Assembly: GCF_030253575.1 (NCBI RefSeq)
Contig: NC_080558.1
Coordinates: 2,304,001 to 2,368,000, forward strand
Direction: 5' to 3'
DNA length: 64,000 bases
Source of the DNA: Rhododendron vialii
Lineage: Eukaryota > Streptophyta > Magnoliopsida > Ericales > Ericaceae
The notes below the pieces were generated by a model. That model worked only from the letters and a program-made list of their open reading frames with translations, searched no databases and was not told the origin of the DNA. Numbering within the stretch: position 1 is the stretch's first letter; every line of letters begins with the position of its first letter. Shown here in pieces: positions 1 through 12,536 of the stretch. A program made the position numbers and the translations under genes.

Positions 1-243
1 CTTATGGCCGATGGGTACAGAACCAATGGAGGGTCATAGACTCATCATACTCTTTGGCATTTTGTTAATTGCCTCTTTTCCAACATAAAAATGTTCTTAC
101 CATTACATGGACAAACATTCAAGTAGCTCTGTCCTATATGTGCATAAGCATGATTGCCTATTGCCTTCTGCATTTCATTGTTTCCCGATATTTAATTAGT
201 AGAGATTCTCTATAACTGAAAATACTTAACATGTAATATGCAG

Positions 244-619
244 AGGTGGCGATTGGAGGACCGGGGGAAGCTGCCACATGGAAACACTCCCAGAGCTGGG
301 CTCCTCATTGGTGCCACCCCAAACGTGGGCCCAATACAACATACTCGGTAACGTTTTATCATCTCACTCAAATGCATCGAAGTTAGGGACAGTGGACGTA
401 TTGAACGTAACCGTCATGACTTCGCAAAGGAAAGATGGGCATTCATCTCTATATTATCTGGGTCCGAAGGGAGGACCCGCGCCTCTGCATAGGCAGGACT
501 GCAGCCATTGGTGTCTTCCTGGAGTCCCTGATACTTGGAATGAGCTTCTTTATGCTTTGTTCTTAAAACGTGAGGATAGTCGGAAGCTGAATTCATCTGC
601 ATTGCAAGCACTAGTATGA
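244..619 (+). CDS. Trichome birefringence-like (TBL/PMR5 family) protein, last exon only
   Basis: This is the C-terminal exon of a TBL family protein, Golgi enzymes that O-acetylate cell-wall polysaccharides. The acceptor is the AG at 242-243. The exon enters in phase and reads GGDWRTGGSCH, a family motif that precedes the C-terminal domain. Near the end it carries DCSHWCLPGVPDTWNELL, which holds the DxxH motif (Asp and His of the catalytic triad) typical of PMR5/TBL C-termini. It ends in TGA at 617-619. The GDS motif, membrane anchor and earlier exons lie left of the window, and bases 1-243 look like intron. Family assignment is strong. Which TBL member, and which polymer it acetylates, cannot be told. 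Confidence 0.88.
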
Positions 620-1104
620 TTAGTGAAGAGAATCGTATTCGAGCTTTTCACCAGTGTAAACAGTACATAAATGGAAAGGAGAGCAGGAAACTCTTTATCT
701 TTTTCGAAGTTTAGCCGATGGGTTTTGGCTTTTTTGATCAAAGAAGAAGTCCAGTTTTATGGGCAAACCGGTGGAGAGGGAGTTTTGGTATAGAATATTC
801 TTTAGAATAAGAACACAAAGGTTTTGTTTTTTTTGGATTGTACCAAATAACAATTACATGGTGCTAAATGTGCTTTGCCATAATTAAGGCTAGGAGCAAA
901 TTTTGTTTGTATAATTAAGGTTTACCAGTGGAAAATGTAATGCTTATGGTACTTCAAAGTTGTATGCTATGCAAGTTCCATTTAAGCAAAGCACCCCATA
1001 TTGAGCTACATGGCTAGTTGGTTTGCAATGATTATTGACTTGATGTTTTGCCTGTAAAGAAAGTTTTTGATGTACTTTCCGCTGCAGTTTTTTTTTTCCC
1101 CTAA

Positions 1105-1312
1105 GCTTTCTTAAAAAATAAGTACTTAATTGTAATTTTTAAGTTTAAAAATAATGGACTTACTAAAATAATTTTTTGTGCAATATAAATCTTGTTTGAT
1201 AAATTTTGATGAGATTTTTTGAACGATGCAAAAAAATAAAAAAATATATTTTCGTAGATATATTATTTTAAATTTTAAATTTACAAATAAGTGCTTATTT
1301 TTTAATAAGGCT
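1105..1312 (+). repeat. AT-rich MITE-like repeat, copy A
   Basis: The segment is bounded by AAATAAGTACTTA / AAATAAGTGCTTATTT blocks and shares its internal order with 24847-25053: a GATGAGATTTTTTGAACGATGC block, an A-rich block, then the boundary motif. The same orientation and the same layout at two sites show an interspersed repeat, probably a small non-autonomous DNA transposon. The superfamily was not determined. Confidence 0.55.
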
Positions 1313-2705
1313 TAGTGGAATAGCAATCTAGCTCTTGCTTGGAACAGGAGAATTGGTTGAACAAAACCAAGTACCTCTGGAATTTGACCATTGTAATAAA
1401 TCAACAGGTGGTACAGTCTCATTGGTGTCAATTGGTCCTTTCAACTTCATCTCAACTATGTCAAACCACAGTCATTCTTTCTCAACCATTCACCATCATT
1501 AAAACTAAACATATTTCAATCTAAGATGCACTAGAGTAGGTCCTGTTCCGCTAAGGTTTTATTTACCTCTTAACGAGACATGTTATTTTCTCATAATACA
1601 TCACATTTTTAATTTAAAAATAAGTACTTAGGTTCCGTTCTGCTAAGATTTTTATTTTTAAAGTATTTATTTCTCGGTTTACATCATTCTCTCATGATAC
1701 ATTACTTTTAATTTTAAAATAATAATTACTTGAAAAATAAGTACTTATTTTAGTTAGTAAACTTAATCAAGGTATAGCAAATTTTTCTTTCTTGGATTTT
1801 TTTTCATTTTTTTAAGTTTTGTCACACCCATGTGCTAAGGGAGCGTGTCAAGTTGTCAACCTTCACTTCTTCTCTTGAGAGAGAGAGGAGCATTCACAAT
1901 TAAGAATTAAACTATCTTGTATCCAAAAGTGCTATATATGTACAAAGAAATGTCACCTGAAAATGACCCGAAATACACTATTTATGATAGACCATCTTGT
2001 AGAATTGTGTGGGCCTTACCCAGATTGACAATGACTCACCAGCCCACATCTAGTCCAGCCCATATTCGCGTTCCCAGTCTTTTTCAAGCACTAGAATAAC
2101 TTGAGCAAAAAAGAAAGAACTGAAGTTGACGGAGCGAGATGGAAGTAGCCGTTGAATCTATGGAAGATGATAATTCTGTTTTTTTGCAAACTTAAACAAG
2201 CAGGTTTCTCTCCTAATCATGGACGACGATGGATGACCCCCGTCGCCCATTGTCCTTCAGCTTCTCTCTAGGTTTCTAACTCACCTTGATTCTATTTCAC
2301 AATTTCAATCACGTTTAAGCATCATTTACGCGAGACGTTACATGTGACACCAATCACATCATCCTTGCAATTTTATCTGTACTCACCTGGAAAAGAAACT
2401 CCGGGAGAGTGTGTGTTACTAATAGTTCTTAGTTCCTTCTACCCTTTCACTTGAGAAAAACCGTCTTGCACGGTTTCGGCACTCTGCTAGAGATCCTCTA
2501 TCTCCAGCTTGTTCGTTTTGGTATTTGGATTTTCGTTTTGGTATTTGGATTTTGAGTAGAGAGAAATGAGATTAATGATTGGAGAAAAAATATATCGGAG
2601 ATTGTGCGCAAAGATAGAATCTAAAATTCCAAAACAAACAAGGTACAAGATTTTGTGTCATCTTGCCCGAGATATTGAAACATTCATAAAAGGAGATCTA
2701 TACAT

Positions 2706-2839
2706 TGCAACGACCCGTTTTAGTTGACCTCACGTGGCTCAAAAATTTAATCTCAAATTATACAATAACTCGTCGCGAACCATTATATCCTATTTCTTTT
2801 CAACTTTTCCCTCCGATGTGGGACAAATGGGGGCTCACA
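2706..2839 (-). mobile_element. Possible solo LTR of a TRIM-like element
   Basis: The stretch TGCAACGACCCGTTTTAGTT..., followed by CGATGTGGGAC near its right end, has the same order of blocks as the LTRs of the TRIM at 36956-37426 (AACGACTCGTACCAGTTGACC ... AATGTGGGACTACTAAAT). No partner LTR and no clear target duplication were found, so this is at best an old solo LTR fossil. Weak call. Confidence 0.35.
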
Positions 2840-3418
2840 GACAGATTTTGCGGATAGAGGATCCGTGCTTCTCAGTCTCTCCCTCTCTTTCAACTTTCCA
2901 GGGTCGGCCCAAATGCAGAGTTTTTCTTATACACAACAAAACAACTGGAGGCAAATGAAGATCAGGAGAGTCCCATCCGAGGTCGAGGTTTCCAAACAGG
3001 CATTTTGTTTGTTGTAGGTTTTTTGTGGGTCATAAGACACAGACTGCCACCTAGGAAAGCGAAAAATCCCAAAAAAAGAAGGCCAAACCTTTGTGGTACT
3101 TTTAAGTTTGGACATGCCTCAAAGGCCATAGGCCAAAATTGTCTCATTCATTCATCACCCAGACTGCCACCTAGGAAAGCATGACCTGCACTCTTTCATG
3201 GCTGATTCGGCATTTCCCGGTCCACCTGGCTCGGTTTTCTTCGTTACACGTGTTTTATGTTTTTGTCTAGAAATTCCTCATCAAAATTCTGGCTGTGTAT
3301 ACATTTCTGATATATATAATAATATACTATAAATAAATGTATGCTCAACCCACTTCCCTCGTAAGTCATAAGCTAAAGCTATTAATATTTAGCACTCTTT
3401 CGGATTGTGACTTCTGTG

Positions 3419-5347
3419 ATGAGAGAGAGAGAGAGAGATTGCATCATCTGAGGAGGAGCAGAAATTCCCACCACAAAGCCAAGACAGGCAACCGGGGGAA
3501 GAGCATGTGATGAGCCCAACCCCACAAGCCATAAACCCTGACCACAAGCCTTCCAACAAGCTTCGTGTAAGCTTCATGTATAACTTGTTCAAATCTACCC
3601 AATTCGGAGGGGGATTAGAAACTCACGTGACCAGTTTACAGAACTCCAAAACCAATTTGAATACGAATGTATATTTAGTCGTTCGATGCATGTGAGTTTC
3701 ATATGAAAATCTGAGATTCATACGCATTCAAAGTTTTAAACAGGGATATCGGAATACGTAATAGTATTGGCCGCAGTGTAATGGTATAGGAAGCATGAAA
3801 CGATAAGTTGTTGTAGTCGACTAGTAGTGAATATTTAGTAACCATTTTGTTTAGGGAAACCAAATAATCTAGAGTGCATAAGTCAACGTAGCGATCGATT
3901 ATTGGCACCGTGAACTGGTTCATAAATCACGAACGATCTGTTACGAAATAGGAACCGGTCGATATTTTAATCTCACTGATATACTGGAGTGCGACACTAC
4001 CACAAAAACCAATAGCTACTAGCCAATACGCCAAGCAACGGCCAATATTCAAACTTCGCATGCATTGGACGACTCTGAATATTCAAACTTCGCATGCATT
4101 GGACGACTCTGAATATCTGGATTACTCTGTCTGAATTTTAAGCTATGCACCCCACTTTCTAGATACTGTTTTTAAGTACATGTTCAATGTGTTCATTCTA
4201 TTTAGCAAAGAGAAATCAGTAGAGTATTGATGTGAAAAGACTTCATTCCCCCTACCGATCTTGTTAAAACTTCCATGCATACAGGGTAAGGTGGCGGTCG
4301 TGACCGGTGGCGACTCTGGGATAGGGAGGGTGGTGTGCTACGCCTTTGCCCTAGAAGGCGTAACCGTGGCCTTCACGTACGTGGCGGACAGAGAGGAAAA
4401 AGATGCTGAAGATACCCTCAGGATGATCAAAGACGTCAAGGCAAGCGATGCCAAGGACCCCATGCCGCGGATTTAGGGTACGATGAGAACTGCAAAATGG
4501 TGGTGGATGAAGTGATTGATGAATTCGGCCGGATTGATATTTTGGTCAACAATGCCGCGGAGCAGCACCTTACGAACACTGTTGAGGAGATTACCGAGGA
4601 GAGGCTTGACAGGGTTTTTCGAACCAACATCCTTTCTCAGTTTTTCATGGCAAGGTTAGACATTGCATGTCCCGAGGTTTAATTTGCAGCGCTCCGTAGC
4701 GTATCAGCTGCTACGTAACAGTTTTCTGACACACTAATGCCATTTTCCCATTACCCATTGGTTGCTTTTAAATTCACGAATTAGTTCACGACCATTGGAA
4801 ATGCTATCGACTGCGCTATGGCCGATGTTGGCAAGTTGGCCAAGATTTCCTGTTTTGAAAAAGTCCTGTTCATTTGTCATTTTCGGTTGGTTATACAATA
4901 TGGATGATCTTCGTTTTGGATGCAGGCATTCTCTGAGGCACATGAAACCCAGAAGTTGCATCATCAACACTACATCTGTCAACGCCTACAACAGAAACCC
5001 TACGGTGCTAGACTACACCGCAAAGAAGGGAGCCAGAGTGTCATTCACGAGAGGCCTGGCGCTCCAGCTGATAGAGACAGGGATTCGTGTCAATGCCGGA
5101 AGATAAGGTTGCAAAACTAGGGTCGGAGACGCCCATGAACAGGGCAGCGCAACCCCACGAGATTGCACCGGCTTATGTTTACCTGGCTTGCAATCACTGT
5201 TCTTCATACTTCACTGGCCAAGTTTTGCACCCCAATGGTAACTAACAAAGACTTCATTCTCTTGACTTTCAACTAATTGAGATTTTGCTAGTGATTGTTG
5301 TGTTTGTGTGATTGTGTTGTGCAGGTGGGATGATTGTCAATGCTTGA
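3419..5347 (+). pseudogene. Glucose and ribitol dehydrogenase-like SDR, broken
   Basis: This is a short-chain dehydrogenase/reductase of the plant glucose-and-ribitol-dehydrogenase (ABA-induced aldehyde reductase) group. Exons: about 3441-3569 (ends ...HKPSNKL), 4285-4654, 4926-5237 and 5325-5347 (GMIVNA stop). The NAD(P) loop TGGDSGIG, NNAAEQHLTNTVEEITEER and the active-site pattern DYTAKK are still readable. It is not functional as written. The only upstream ATG (3419) is followed by a GA repeat that leaves it out of frame with the coding part. A short deletion after DPMP (about 4467) shifts the frame. About 20 residues after IRVN, including the region of the usual APGPVWTPL motif, are missing near 5095. 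The splice sites look intact, so decay is recent or the locus is still spliced. Confidence 0.85.
4044..4111. repeat. 34-bp tandem duplication
   Basis: Two adjacent copies of a 34-bp unit (AATATTCAAACTTCGCATGC then 14 more bases) lie at 4044-4077 and 4078-4111, in the first intron of the SDR pseudogene. They look identical by eye, so the duplication is recent. Confidence 0.85.
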
Positions 5348-7435
5348 TGCTAAGTGCAGGTGCTTGTTGCGTCCAAGGACGAGTATGTAACTTGGGCTCG
5401 GTAGTTGTTCTACGTACAGATGTGTATGACGATATAGATAAACGAAATGTACAAAACCCCTGTTGTGCAAAGGAATAAACGAGGGATCTACTAGCTAATG
5501 CTGTGGATACAAAGAAACAGGCACCTTCTGGGATACAGATATTCAAACAAGGATTTGAACACATATGAGCGGAGCCGTTCGCTTGAGTGGTCTCACGCGT
5601 ATTGTGTGGACCCACGTGCATCGGGGATGGTCCTGGAAACATTTGTGTCCCTAGCAGTACTTGACCTCAAAACTCAGTCTCCATGTCTTAATCTACTTAC
5701 CACTGCACGATTTGGTGACAATATATCCGCAATTTCACGATTTGGTGAGACTCTATAAACACACACATCAAAGTAAATACCAGGCATCTTATGAGCCCAA
5801 AGTTGTCTATTTTTTTCTCAACATAATCACAAACTGCACTATACAGTGCAGTTCTCTTAACTCTGAACACACGAACATCGTGACAAGATCGTGAGAGCGT
5901 GATGGGAAGGGCGACAAAGTTTTAACGATGAAGAATATATGTCCTACTGTAGTGTTGCGGCCAATGCCACTGAACTTAAACAGAGAACATGATAGCTTTT
6001 AGCACTTAAGAAATGAATACATGGTGGTGTTTCTGTATAATAATATGAGGATGTGCTTGTACGTATGCTATTTCATGTTCTGCTCATGGGTTCTACTGCT
6101 GATCCACGACTGTGATCTTAACGTAACAACTCTACTGGATTGAGATGTTATACCCTCGCTGTCAGTTAAAGGACAGAAGCAGAATGTGCCATCAAAGCAG
6201 GATCCTAAATCGCAAAATTGAGATACGTAATAGGATCGGTGTCATTCGAAATAAAGCGTTATCAAAAATTCAAAATACATTACGTAACAGATGAAAAGAT
6301 ATGTAATGGCCGATATTTAAAACCATGCAGAGTAACAAATTTCAATGCTCTTACATGGAACACTCTCTTACAACAATAATTTACTAAAAGGTTCGAATTG
6401 TGAATGTATAAGTATTGCAGGACGCGAACCAATCATCCCTTATACTTACAGTGTATTGGTTCATAGTCATAGACTCATACGTCACTTGCGAAATGGACTG
6501 ACTGGGAAGGGTAGACACCAGCAATGGACTGACTCGGAAGGGTAGACACCAGCATAAATGCCTTTTTCGGCGGGAGTGGACTATAGAAGCCATGGTTGAG
6601 CACTGGTTTCAACATCATCAATTTCCAGTCTGCAAGGCGAAACAATGAAGGATTAGCCAAGTTAAAAGTAACACATCTAAATTCAACTCAAGAAAGAAAC
6701 CTAATACTTGGATATATCATGGAAACAGAATCCTTTCAAGTCTTTGGTATAGAACTTTTTAAGTCCTTTCAATCTATTTAGAATGTGTCTTGTTCCTCAC
6801 CTTTCTTTTTCTTCTGTTTTTAAGCTTTTGATTAGTTTCAACTGTATGAATCTGTATGAATTTCATGACATCAACTCTCTTATACTATGAGCGTCATTAT
6901 CATTTTTCTAACTTCCTTAGCCGAGTGTTAGAGATTACCTTAGAACCTTGGCTCGTAAAGACAAAAGTACTCTCTCACACACACACACATCACAGTGTTT
7001 TACCTAGCATACGTACTCAAAAACTCTCAAAGCCCAGCAGAGAATCAAGTACACTAATGCCTTCTCGATCATAACTATTAAAACAAGCAAGCCACTGCAT
7101 TCAAATCTTTGCACCAAAAGTTCTCACAAAAAAATCAGCTGATCAAAATGACTGATGTGACATGATGAATAAAACTGATTCAACAAACGTGATTCTGTTC
7201 CTGACATGTATGGCTCATCCCATAAACATGCAAAAGCAAGAACGGAAGCTATTGTATATGGAGAGTGCTCAAATCTTTTGCACTAAATAGGCATTCCCCG
7301 TGATGGAGCATTCAAAAATAGTTGTACACAAGAAAAGTACAGGGTTAGCCTGAAACAATGAGTGAATCAGCACCTATACAAAGCTGATGGCATAGTAACA
7401 GAACTCCAGAAAAATGATTTGTTCAGGAGATGGTT
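5348..7435. other. Intergenic between SDR pseudogene and RHF1A
   Basis: No gene is recognised. The only structure seen is a 31-bp near-perfect tandem pair at 6492-6522 and 6523-6553. The right part, about 7080-7435, should include the 3' UTR of the minus-strand ubiquitin ligase gene. Confidence 0.5.
6492..6553. repeat. 31-bp tandem duplication
   Basis: Two adjacent copies beginning AATGGACTGACT and ending TAGACACCAGC differ by one base. This is a local duplication with no known function. Confidence 0.85.
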
Positions 7436-10400
7436 TTAAGAGTAACTTTGACAAACCTGAACAAGAGAAGCTTCCGACTGGCCTGGGATGATGCTCTTCA
7501 CACAAGAGGATTCAACTGAACTCATACCACGCACATTTTTCCCAACAATTTCATTCGGAGACTCAGTAATTTCACACTCTTGCGTGTCTTTTCCTTTGTA
7601 AGATAAGTTTGAGGTCCCTCCTGGGGAACTGGATAAAGGAACAGAAACTCCAGTATGTTTTGAGTTAAGATCAAGGCGTTCAATCATACGTGCAACACCA
7701 GCAATACTTGCATTCATCTCGCGTTGAACTTCTCTTCCCAGATCTTTGACTGTGATATTGTGTGCAAGTTGCTTTTCTTTAACTACTCGGGTAAATTTTG
7801 AGAATGATTCCTTATACCTGTTGCAGAAGAACCAATCATCAAAGAGCTGAAGCAAGTAATCATCAGAAACCCAAACTAGAAAAACGAGTACCTGGCAGAA
7901 GCAGCTGAAAATTTAGATTTAATAGACTCTGAGAAAGCAAGTAATTCAGATGAGCTTGGTCTCTGTGGACTTTCTGGTGGCAACGGGCTGCAAACAACCC
8001 CAAATAATAACCATGTTGTAAGGCGTTGAATTATGCATGAGAAAGAACAGTATGGAGAAACAGAAGCAAGGTATGTATACTTGTATAGTTGCAACGAAAT
8101 TCCTAGTAATAGTAGCAGCAAACTCCACCACTCAGGTTTAACATCCAGAAACTACTTTGTTATCAACATAACTCATGAATGTATCAAAATACAACGCTTA
8201 ACAGTTTCGAAGGGTACCTGAGCTTAAAAAAACCATGTCTGTTACTAGCAGAGCTTGGTCCCGTATGTACAATGTTGGGAACCACAGATGATGGGGTTTG
8301 AGCACGGATGATAGTAGGTGTGCTAAAAGTTGGCGAATCGCCCTCTGAAAACTCATAATTGGAACTTCGGGGTTCTTCTGATGATGTAGTGGGTATATGC
8401 TGTACATCGGATAGAACCTGTGAAGGAGCAACAGCAAAAGATCTATGCCTTCCCCTTCTGCCAATATGACGAGCTCTGTGAGCAGCAGCAGCAAAATCTC
8501 GCATAATACGCTCCTCAAACTCTGACTCATCTGAATAAGAATTATCCTGAGAGGCAGTATTTTATATCAGCATGTGATGGAACAGAAATTCAAAGATAAA
8601 TACATTCCCAACCACAAAACTCACATGATTGATTTCATAATCCTCGTGGATAATGCGAGCATTCCGCCTTGACCTCAAATTCCTCTCCTTTTCCACTGCA
8701 GCCAAAAGCCCTTGGCTAAAAGGCAAAATAACAGAAGAGAGACAGTCCATAGTCAGTAATTACTTTGTGAGATTGATTCCACCTCTGTGACATTATAAAA
8801 AGTCCATGAGTCAAGCAACACAAATCATCTGTTAACTCAAGTCAGTGTTGGTTTCTTTCCACACCATTATTATCTACCTGGCAGGGTCCTTCAAGACAAG
8901 AAGCTGCCAACATATGGGGCACTCTTTGCTTCTTTGTGACCTGAAGAGAAACAAGTTCCTTTAGGAGAAAGCAAACACAATATATAAGTAAGAAGCAAGT
9001 ATTGAGCACGTGGGTGTCGAGTGCGAGCACTGGAATATTGGTCTACCATTCAAGAATACACTGGAGATGATACTCGTGTCTGCAAGTGGTGACCTGTGAA
9101 AACAAAGGAACCTCAAAAGGTTAATACTTCCTTGGGCCTACACAACTCTACAAAATGCAGTTGTTCTCAGATGTAATGAATACACCAGAAATCACAATTT
9201 GACGACCAATCAATCGATATGCATATTTAAAAATAAGTGCGATAAACTCATCATTGACCGATGGAATTCATCCGCTTAATTATATATGTCAAGTGCTTTG
9301 GAGCATAGAATTCAAATTCTTCATGCCACTAATATGATCATAAAAGCATTACAAAAGAGTCATCAAAAATAAAAATTGAAAGGGAAAATAAGTGATCTTC
9401 AATGCAGTAGATGATCGCAATATCGCACACTATATCACTATGGTTCCATTTGATTAGAGTGAAAATGATAGAAAATGCAAGAAATACAAAAACAAAATGA
9501 AACTTTTTGGTGTTTCATTACCATGAAAATAGTGGAAACTGCTAGATAGTAAATTTTCTTGTACAACCCATTTAAGCACGGTTACATAGCTTTCAGCCTT
9601 TCACTTTCCTGCTCAAAACACAAGGGAATTTTGTTTTATTGTGAAATTCACCCCCCTCTTATGACACTTCCCATTATGCCCATGATTTTTACTTTCTTAT
9701 CATGTTCCGTACATATTGTATGATAAGAGTAAGTTAGCACCTATAAATATTTTCTTGCACGATTCTCATAAAACTTTCCATTTTAACCAAAAATGCTCAT
9801 TTTCACTCTTCAACATAAATTTATTTCTAATCTTACAGACCGTAAATTAACTTCTAGTATTAAACCGACGGGAAAAAGGGGTTATTGCAAGCAGGGGCGG
9901 TTCCAAGGGGGGACTCAGGCCCGTGCACAACTCCAAATACTCTCGCATACTATACTAATTTTTAGTTTAATTAAGAAAATTTCTATGGGATTATGTTGGC
10001 GCAACGAAAGCTATAGATGGATTAGCCCAAGATTTACAAGTATCTTGCCGCAGTTCCAACTTCCACGACGGAGGAGGACATGCTTCCATGACAGAGGAGG
10101 ACATGATGTGGCAAGCACACAAGAATAAAATATCAGAAAATTCTTCTCTCTGCTACGGCAAAATACTTGTAAATCTTGGGCTAATCCATCAATAGCCTTA
10201 GTTGCGCCAGCAGATTAGCCCCTGAATAAAATTTCTATATGTGGGGGGTAAAAATCTCCAAAATTTCAAGTTATCAATAATCTTTAGGTTACACGAATAA
10301 AATTAAATGGTGGTTGCGCACATCTCTTCTTCGGACCTCACGAGTAGTGATACGTACTTATAGAATATTATTATCAATATGAAGATACAACTGATTCGGG

Positions 10401-10842
10401 CACCTGCTTGACACAAATCCGCCACTGATTGCAAGTTGTAATCCAAACCAACGATGTAAAAGGCACAAATTGAAAATCCGAGATCACTCAAAATCCCCGT
10501 CAATACCAACAAACTCCACAATAGTCACCGGCGACAAAGTCTACGAAATTGAGCGGAGAAAAAGTCCAAATTTACCAAAATGTACAGTCCACCTTACCAA
10601 ACATCAAAATGCAAAAGCTTAACGCGCAGAGGAATATGTATGTATGTATGTATGTATGAATCTAATAAGGTTGTGAGCATAAAAGAGGAACATACAGTGG
10701 GAGGATCGTCAGAGATGAAAGGCTCGAGGCATATACTGCACGAATCTTCGAAATCATCACCATCAAATGCAGCAGCAGCAGAAGAAGACGATGTGGGGAG
10801 AATGATCGGAGGATTTTGGAGTGATGAGATGAAATCGGACAT
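7436..10842 (-). CDS. RHF1A: RING-H2 E3 ubiquitin ligase, RHF1A type
   Basis: RHF1A ligases mark targets for the proteasome. In Arabidopsis RHF1A and RHF2A act on the CDK inhibitor KRP6 during gamete formation. Coding exons (high to low): 10842-10696, 9093-9047, 8940-8878, 8715-8625, 8546-8218, 7987-7892, 7817-7436, all joined in phase, giving 384 aa. The RING-H2 domain (C3H2C3) uses C35, C38, C53, H55, H58, C61, C72 and C75, and reads CSICLEPF ... TTCRHEYHLQC ... SKECPICW. Then follow DPASQGLLAAVEKERNLR, an alanine/arginine-rich block with a Ser/Pro-rich stretch, and the conserved YKESFSKF ... REMNASIAGVARMIERLD block, which places it with RHF1A. The start at 10842 gives the family-like short N-terminus. 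Intron 1 is 1.6 kb and carries a foldback MITE. The last exon could instead be spliced at ...LVQ (a GT follows), so the final few residues are less certain. Confidence 0.92.
9987..10222. mobile_element. Foldback MITE in RHF1A intron 1
   Basis: About 60-bp inverted arms, 9987-10052 and 10152-10222, share ATGGATTAGCCCAAGATTTA and GGCGCAAC, separated by about 95 bp that contains a short repeat of a GGAGGACATG unit. The 11-bp direct repeat AAAATTTCTAT lies at 9976-9986 and 10228-10238, on both sides. That length suits a Mutator-type target duplication, although the right copy is a few bases off the arm end. Intronic, with no visible effect on splice sites. Confidence 0.75.
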
Positions 10843-11030
10843 GTTTATACAGTATTGAGGAGTGAAGAGATGTGGGGAGAGAGAGAGGAATTGTGGGGGA
10901 AGAAGAGAGGGAAGGAAGGGGGTGCAGAAAACGCAGGAAAATTCCGCTATCTATACGGTCGGTGCTTGGTAGAATTGAAATACTGTATTGAATCAATCAA
11001 CTCTCTCGAAGGAAATATTATTATGTCATA

Positions 11031-11196
11031 ATGACAAAAAAAAAAAATTTAAAAAAAGAAAATGATATTGACACTCCCAAAATTGATACAGGCACTCCAA
11101 ATCGGTGTAACTCCAAAACTACTTTTCTTTATTTTTTGGAGTGTCTGCATCAATTTTTGGAGTGCCAATATCATTTTCCTAAGAAAATTTTGTCAT
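11031..11196. mobile_element. Small foldback MITE (166 bp)
   Basis: Arms of about 45-60 bp are inverted copies: ATGACAAAA ... GAAAATGATATTGACACTCC on the left, and the reverse complement of GGAGTGCCAATATCATTTTC ... TTTTGTCAT on the right. The loop is short. The near-palindromic design is that of a MITE. No other copy was found in the window. Confidence 0.75.
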
Positions 11197-12174
11197 GCAT
11201 TTTCTTGTTCATTTTAAAAGGGACTTTTTATTGGAAAATTGGCATTTTTTAATTTTGATTAAAGGGAAAGTGACACGTTAAGACAACAGTATAATTACCC
11301 AGTTAATTCTATCTTTCAAAATTGTAGTCCCACAAAATTAGGACATTACTAAAGGACGGGTAATTTCAAGCTAGTCCGGACATTCTGTTATATATATAAA
11401 AAAAAAAGAGAGAAAGAGAGATGAGTAATTTCTTGAATAAAGTAATACCTTTCATAACTTTTAAAAATTTGTTACACCAATTTAAAGATTAATTGAGACT
11501 TTTAATTTGATGCAACTAAAATTCTAAAAAGTTATGGAAAAAAAAATTTGCACATCTTTTCGTGGTGTATGCTATATTTGTAGAGAGTACTTGATAAGTG
11601 TGTCAAGACACTAGGAAGGAAATTTTATGTGATGTTCATTGTGTGATTTTTCATACGAGATAAATAGAGTTTACTAAATAGGTGAAATTGCTCTCTTACC
11701 TTTTCTCAAAAAAAAAAATAGAGTTTACTAAAGTCTCAAGTAACGATCTAAAAGACACCTGTATTATCGATGTGTTTACATTAAGAGAGAAAAAAAAAAA
11801 CTAATCGGGCATATGCATACAGCTAAAGAAAATAGTATATTGTTTTAATTTTTCTTCTAAAAAATATGATTCTTTCAAGTTTTTGACGTTGTTTGATCAA
11901 TTTAATTTTTTCATGGACGATAAAAACGTCAAGGCTTAGAAAATGAAGAATTTAGATCGTCAAATGAGATCATGATGGGTTTCGTTTTACATCACATTTT
12001 GGATTCCCACATGTGAAAATCTTAATAGAAAAAGAGGACAAAAAGAAGATAAAGTATGAATTTCAGATTAAAACTTCACAAAGTGAATGCTAAATTAAGA
12101 ATTTTGTTTATGTCATACCGCGAGGTTTTCTTTTATTGTTTGGTAGAAAAGAATGTAGTTATTTTTTTAAGATA

Positions 12175-12249
12175 GCCGGATGTCCGAACGACTTTGTGCG
12201 CACATAGATTAATTCTGCCGGATGTCCGAACGACTTGGTGCCCACATAG
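12175..12249. repeat. Short direct duplication, period 42
   Basis: The unit GCCGGATGTCCGAACGACTT is repeated at 12175 and 12217, each copy followed by a similar GTGC..CACATAG tail. Local duplication only. Confidence 0.8.
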
Positions 12250-12536
12250 TTGGTCCTTTTTTTAATTTCCGTTGCACCCAAAAAAAAAAATGGTCCTTTT
12301 CACATACTTTAATCTCACATCATCGAGAGTAATAAACTACTCAAACGTAATTTTCAGTGATTAATTAAATAATTGTTTCAAATCGCTTCTAAAATAAATA
12401 AAGTTTTTTTGTGTGTTTCGGATTACTTGAATTAGCTTGACTTGGACTTTATTTGATCGGAGTAATTTAGCCGGGCCGCCGGCCTTTCATCTTTGACTTG
12501 AAACTGCATCAATAAATAAGGAAATACTCAAAGCAA

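Larger units (their letters stand above)
620..3418. other. Intergenic, AT-rich, with decayed repeats
   Basis: No gene is recognised here. The stretch after the TBL stop is its likely 3' UTR. It holds an AT-rich MITE-like repeat (1105-1312), two imperfect copies of a CCGTTCTGCTAAG-type unit (about 1541-1625 and 1629-1745), a possible solo LTR (2706-2839) and a 21-bp direct repeat at 3040 and 3160. The short open frames look random. Confidence 0.5.
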
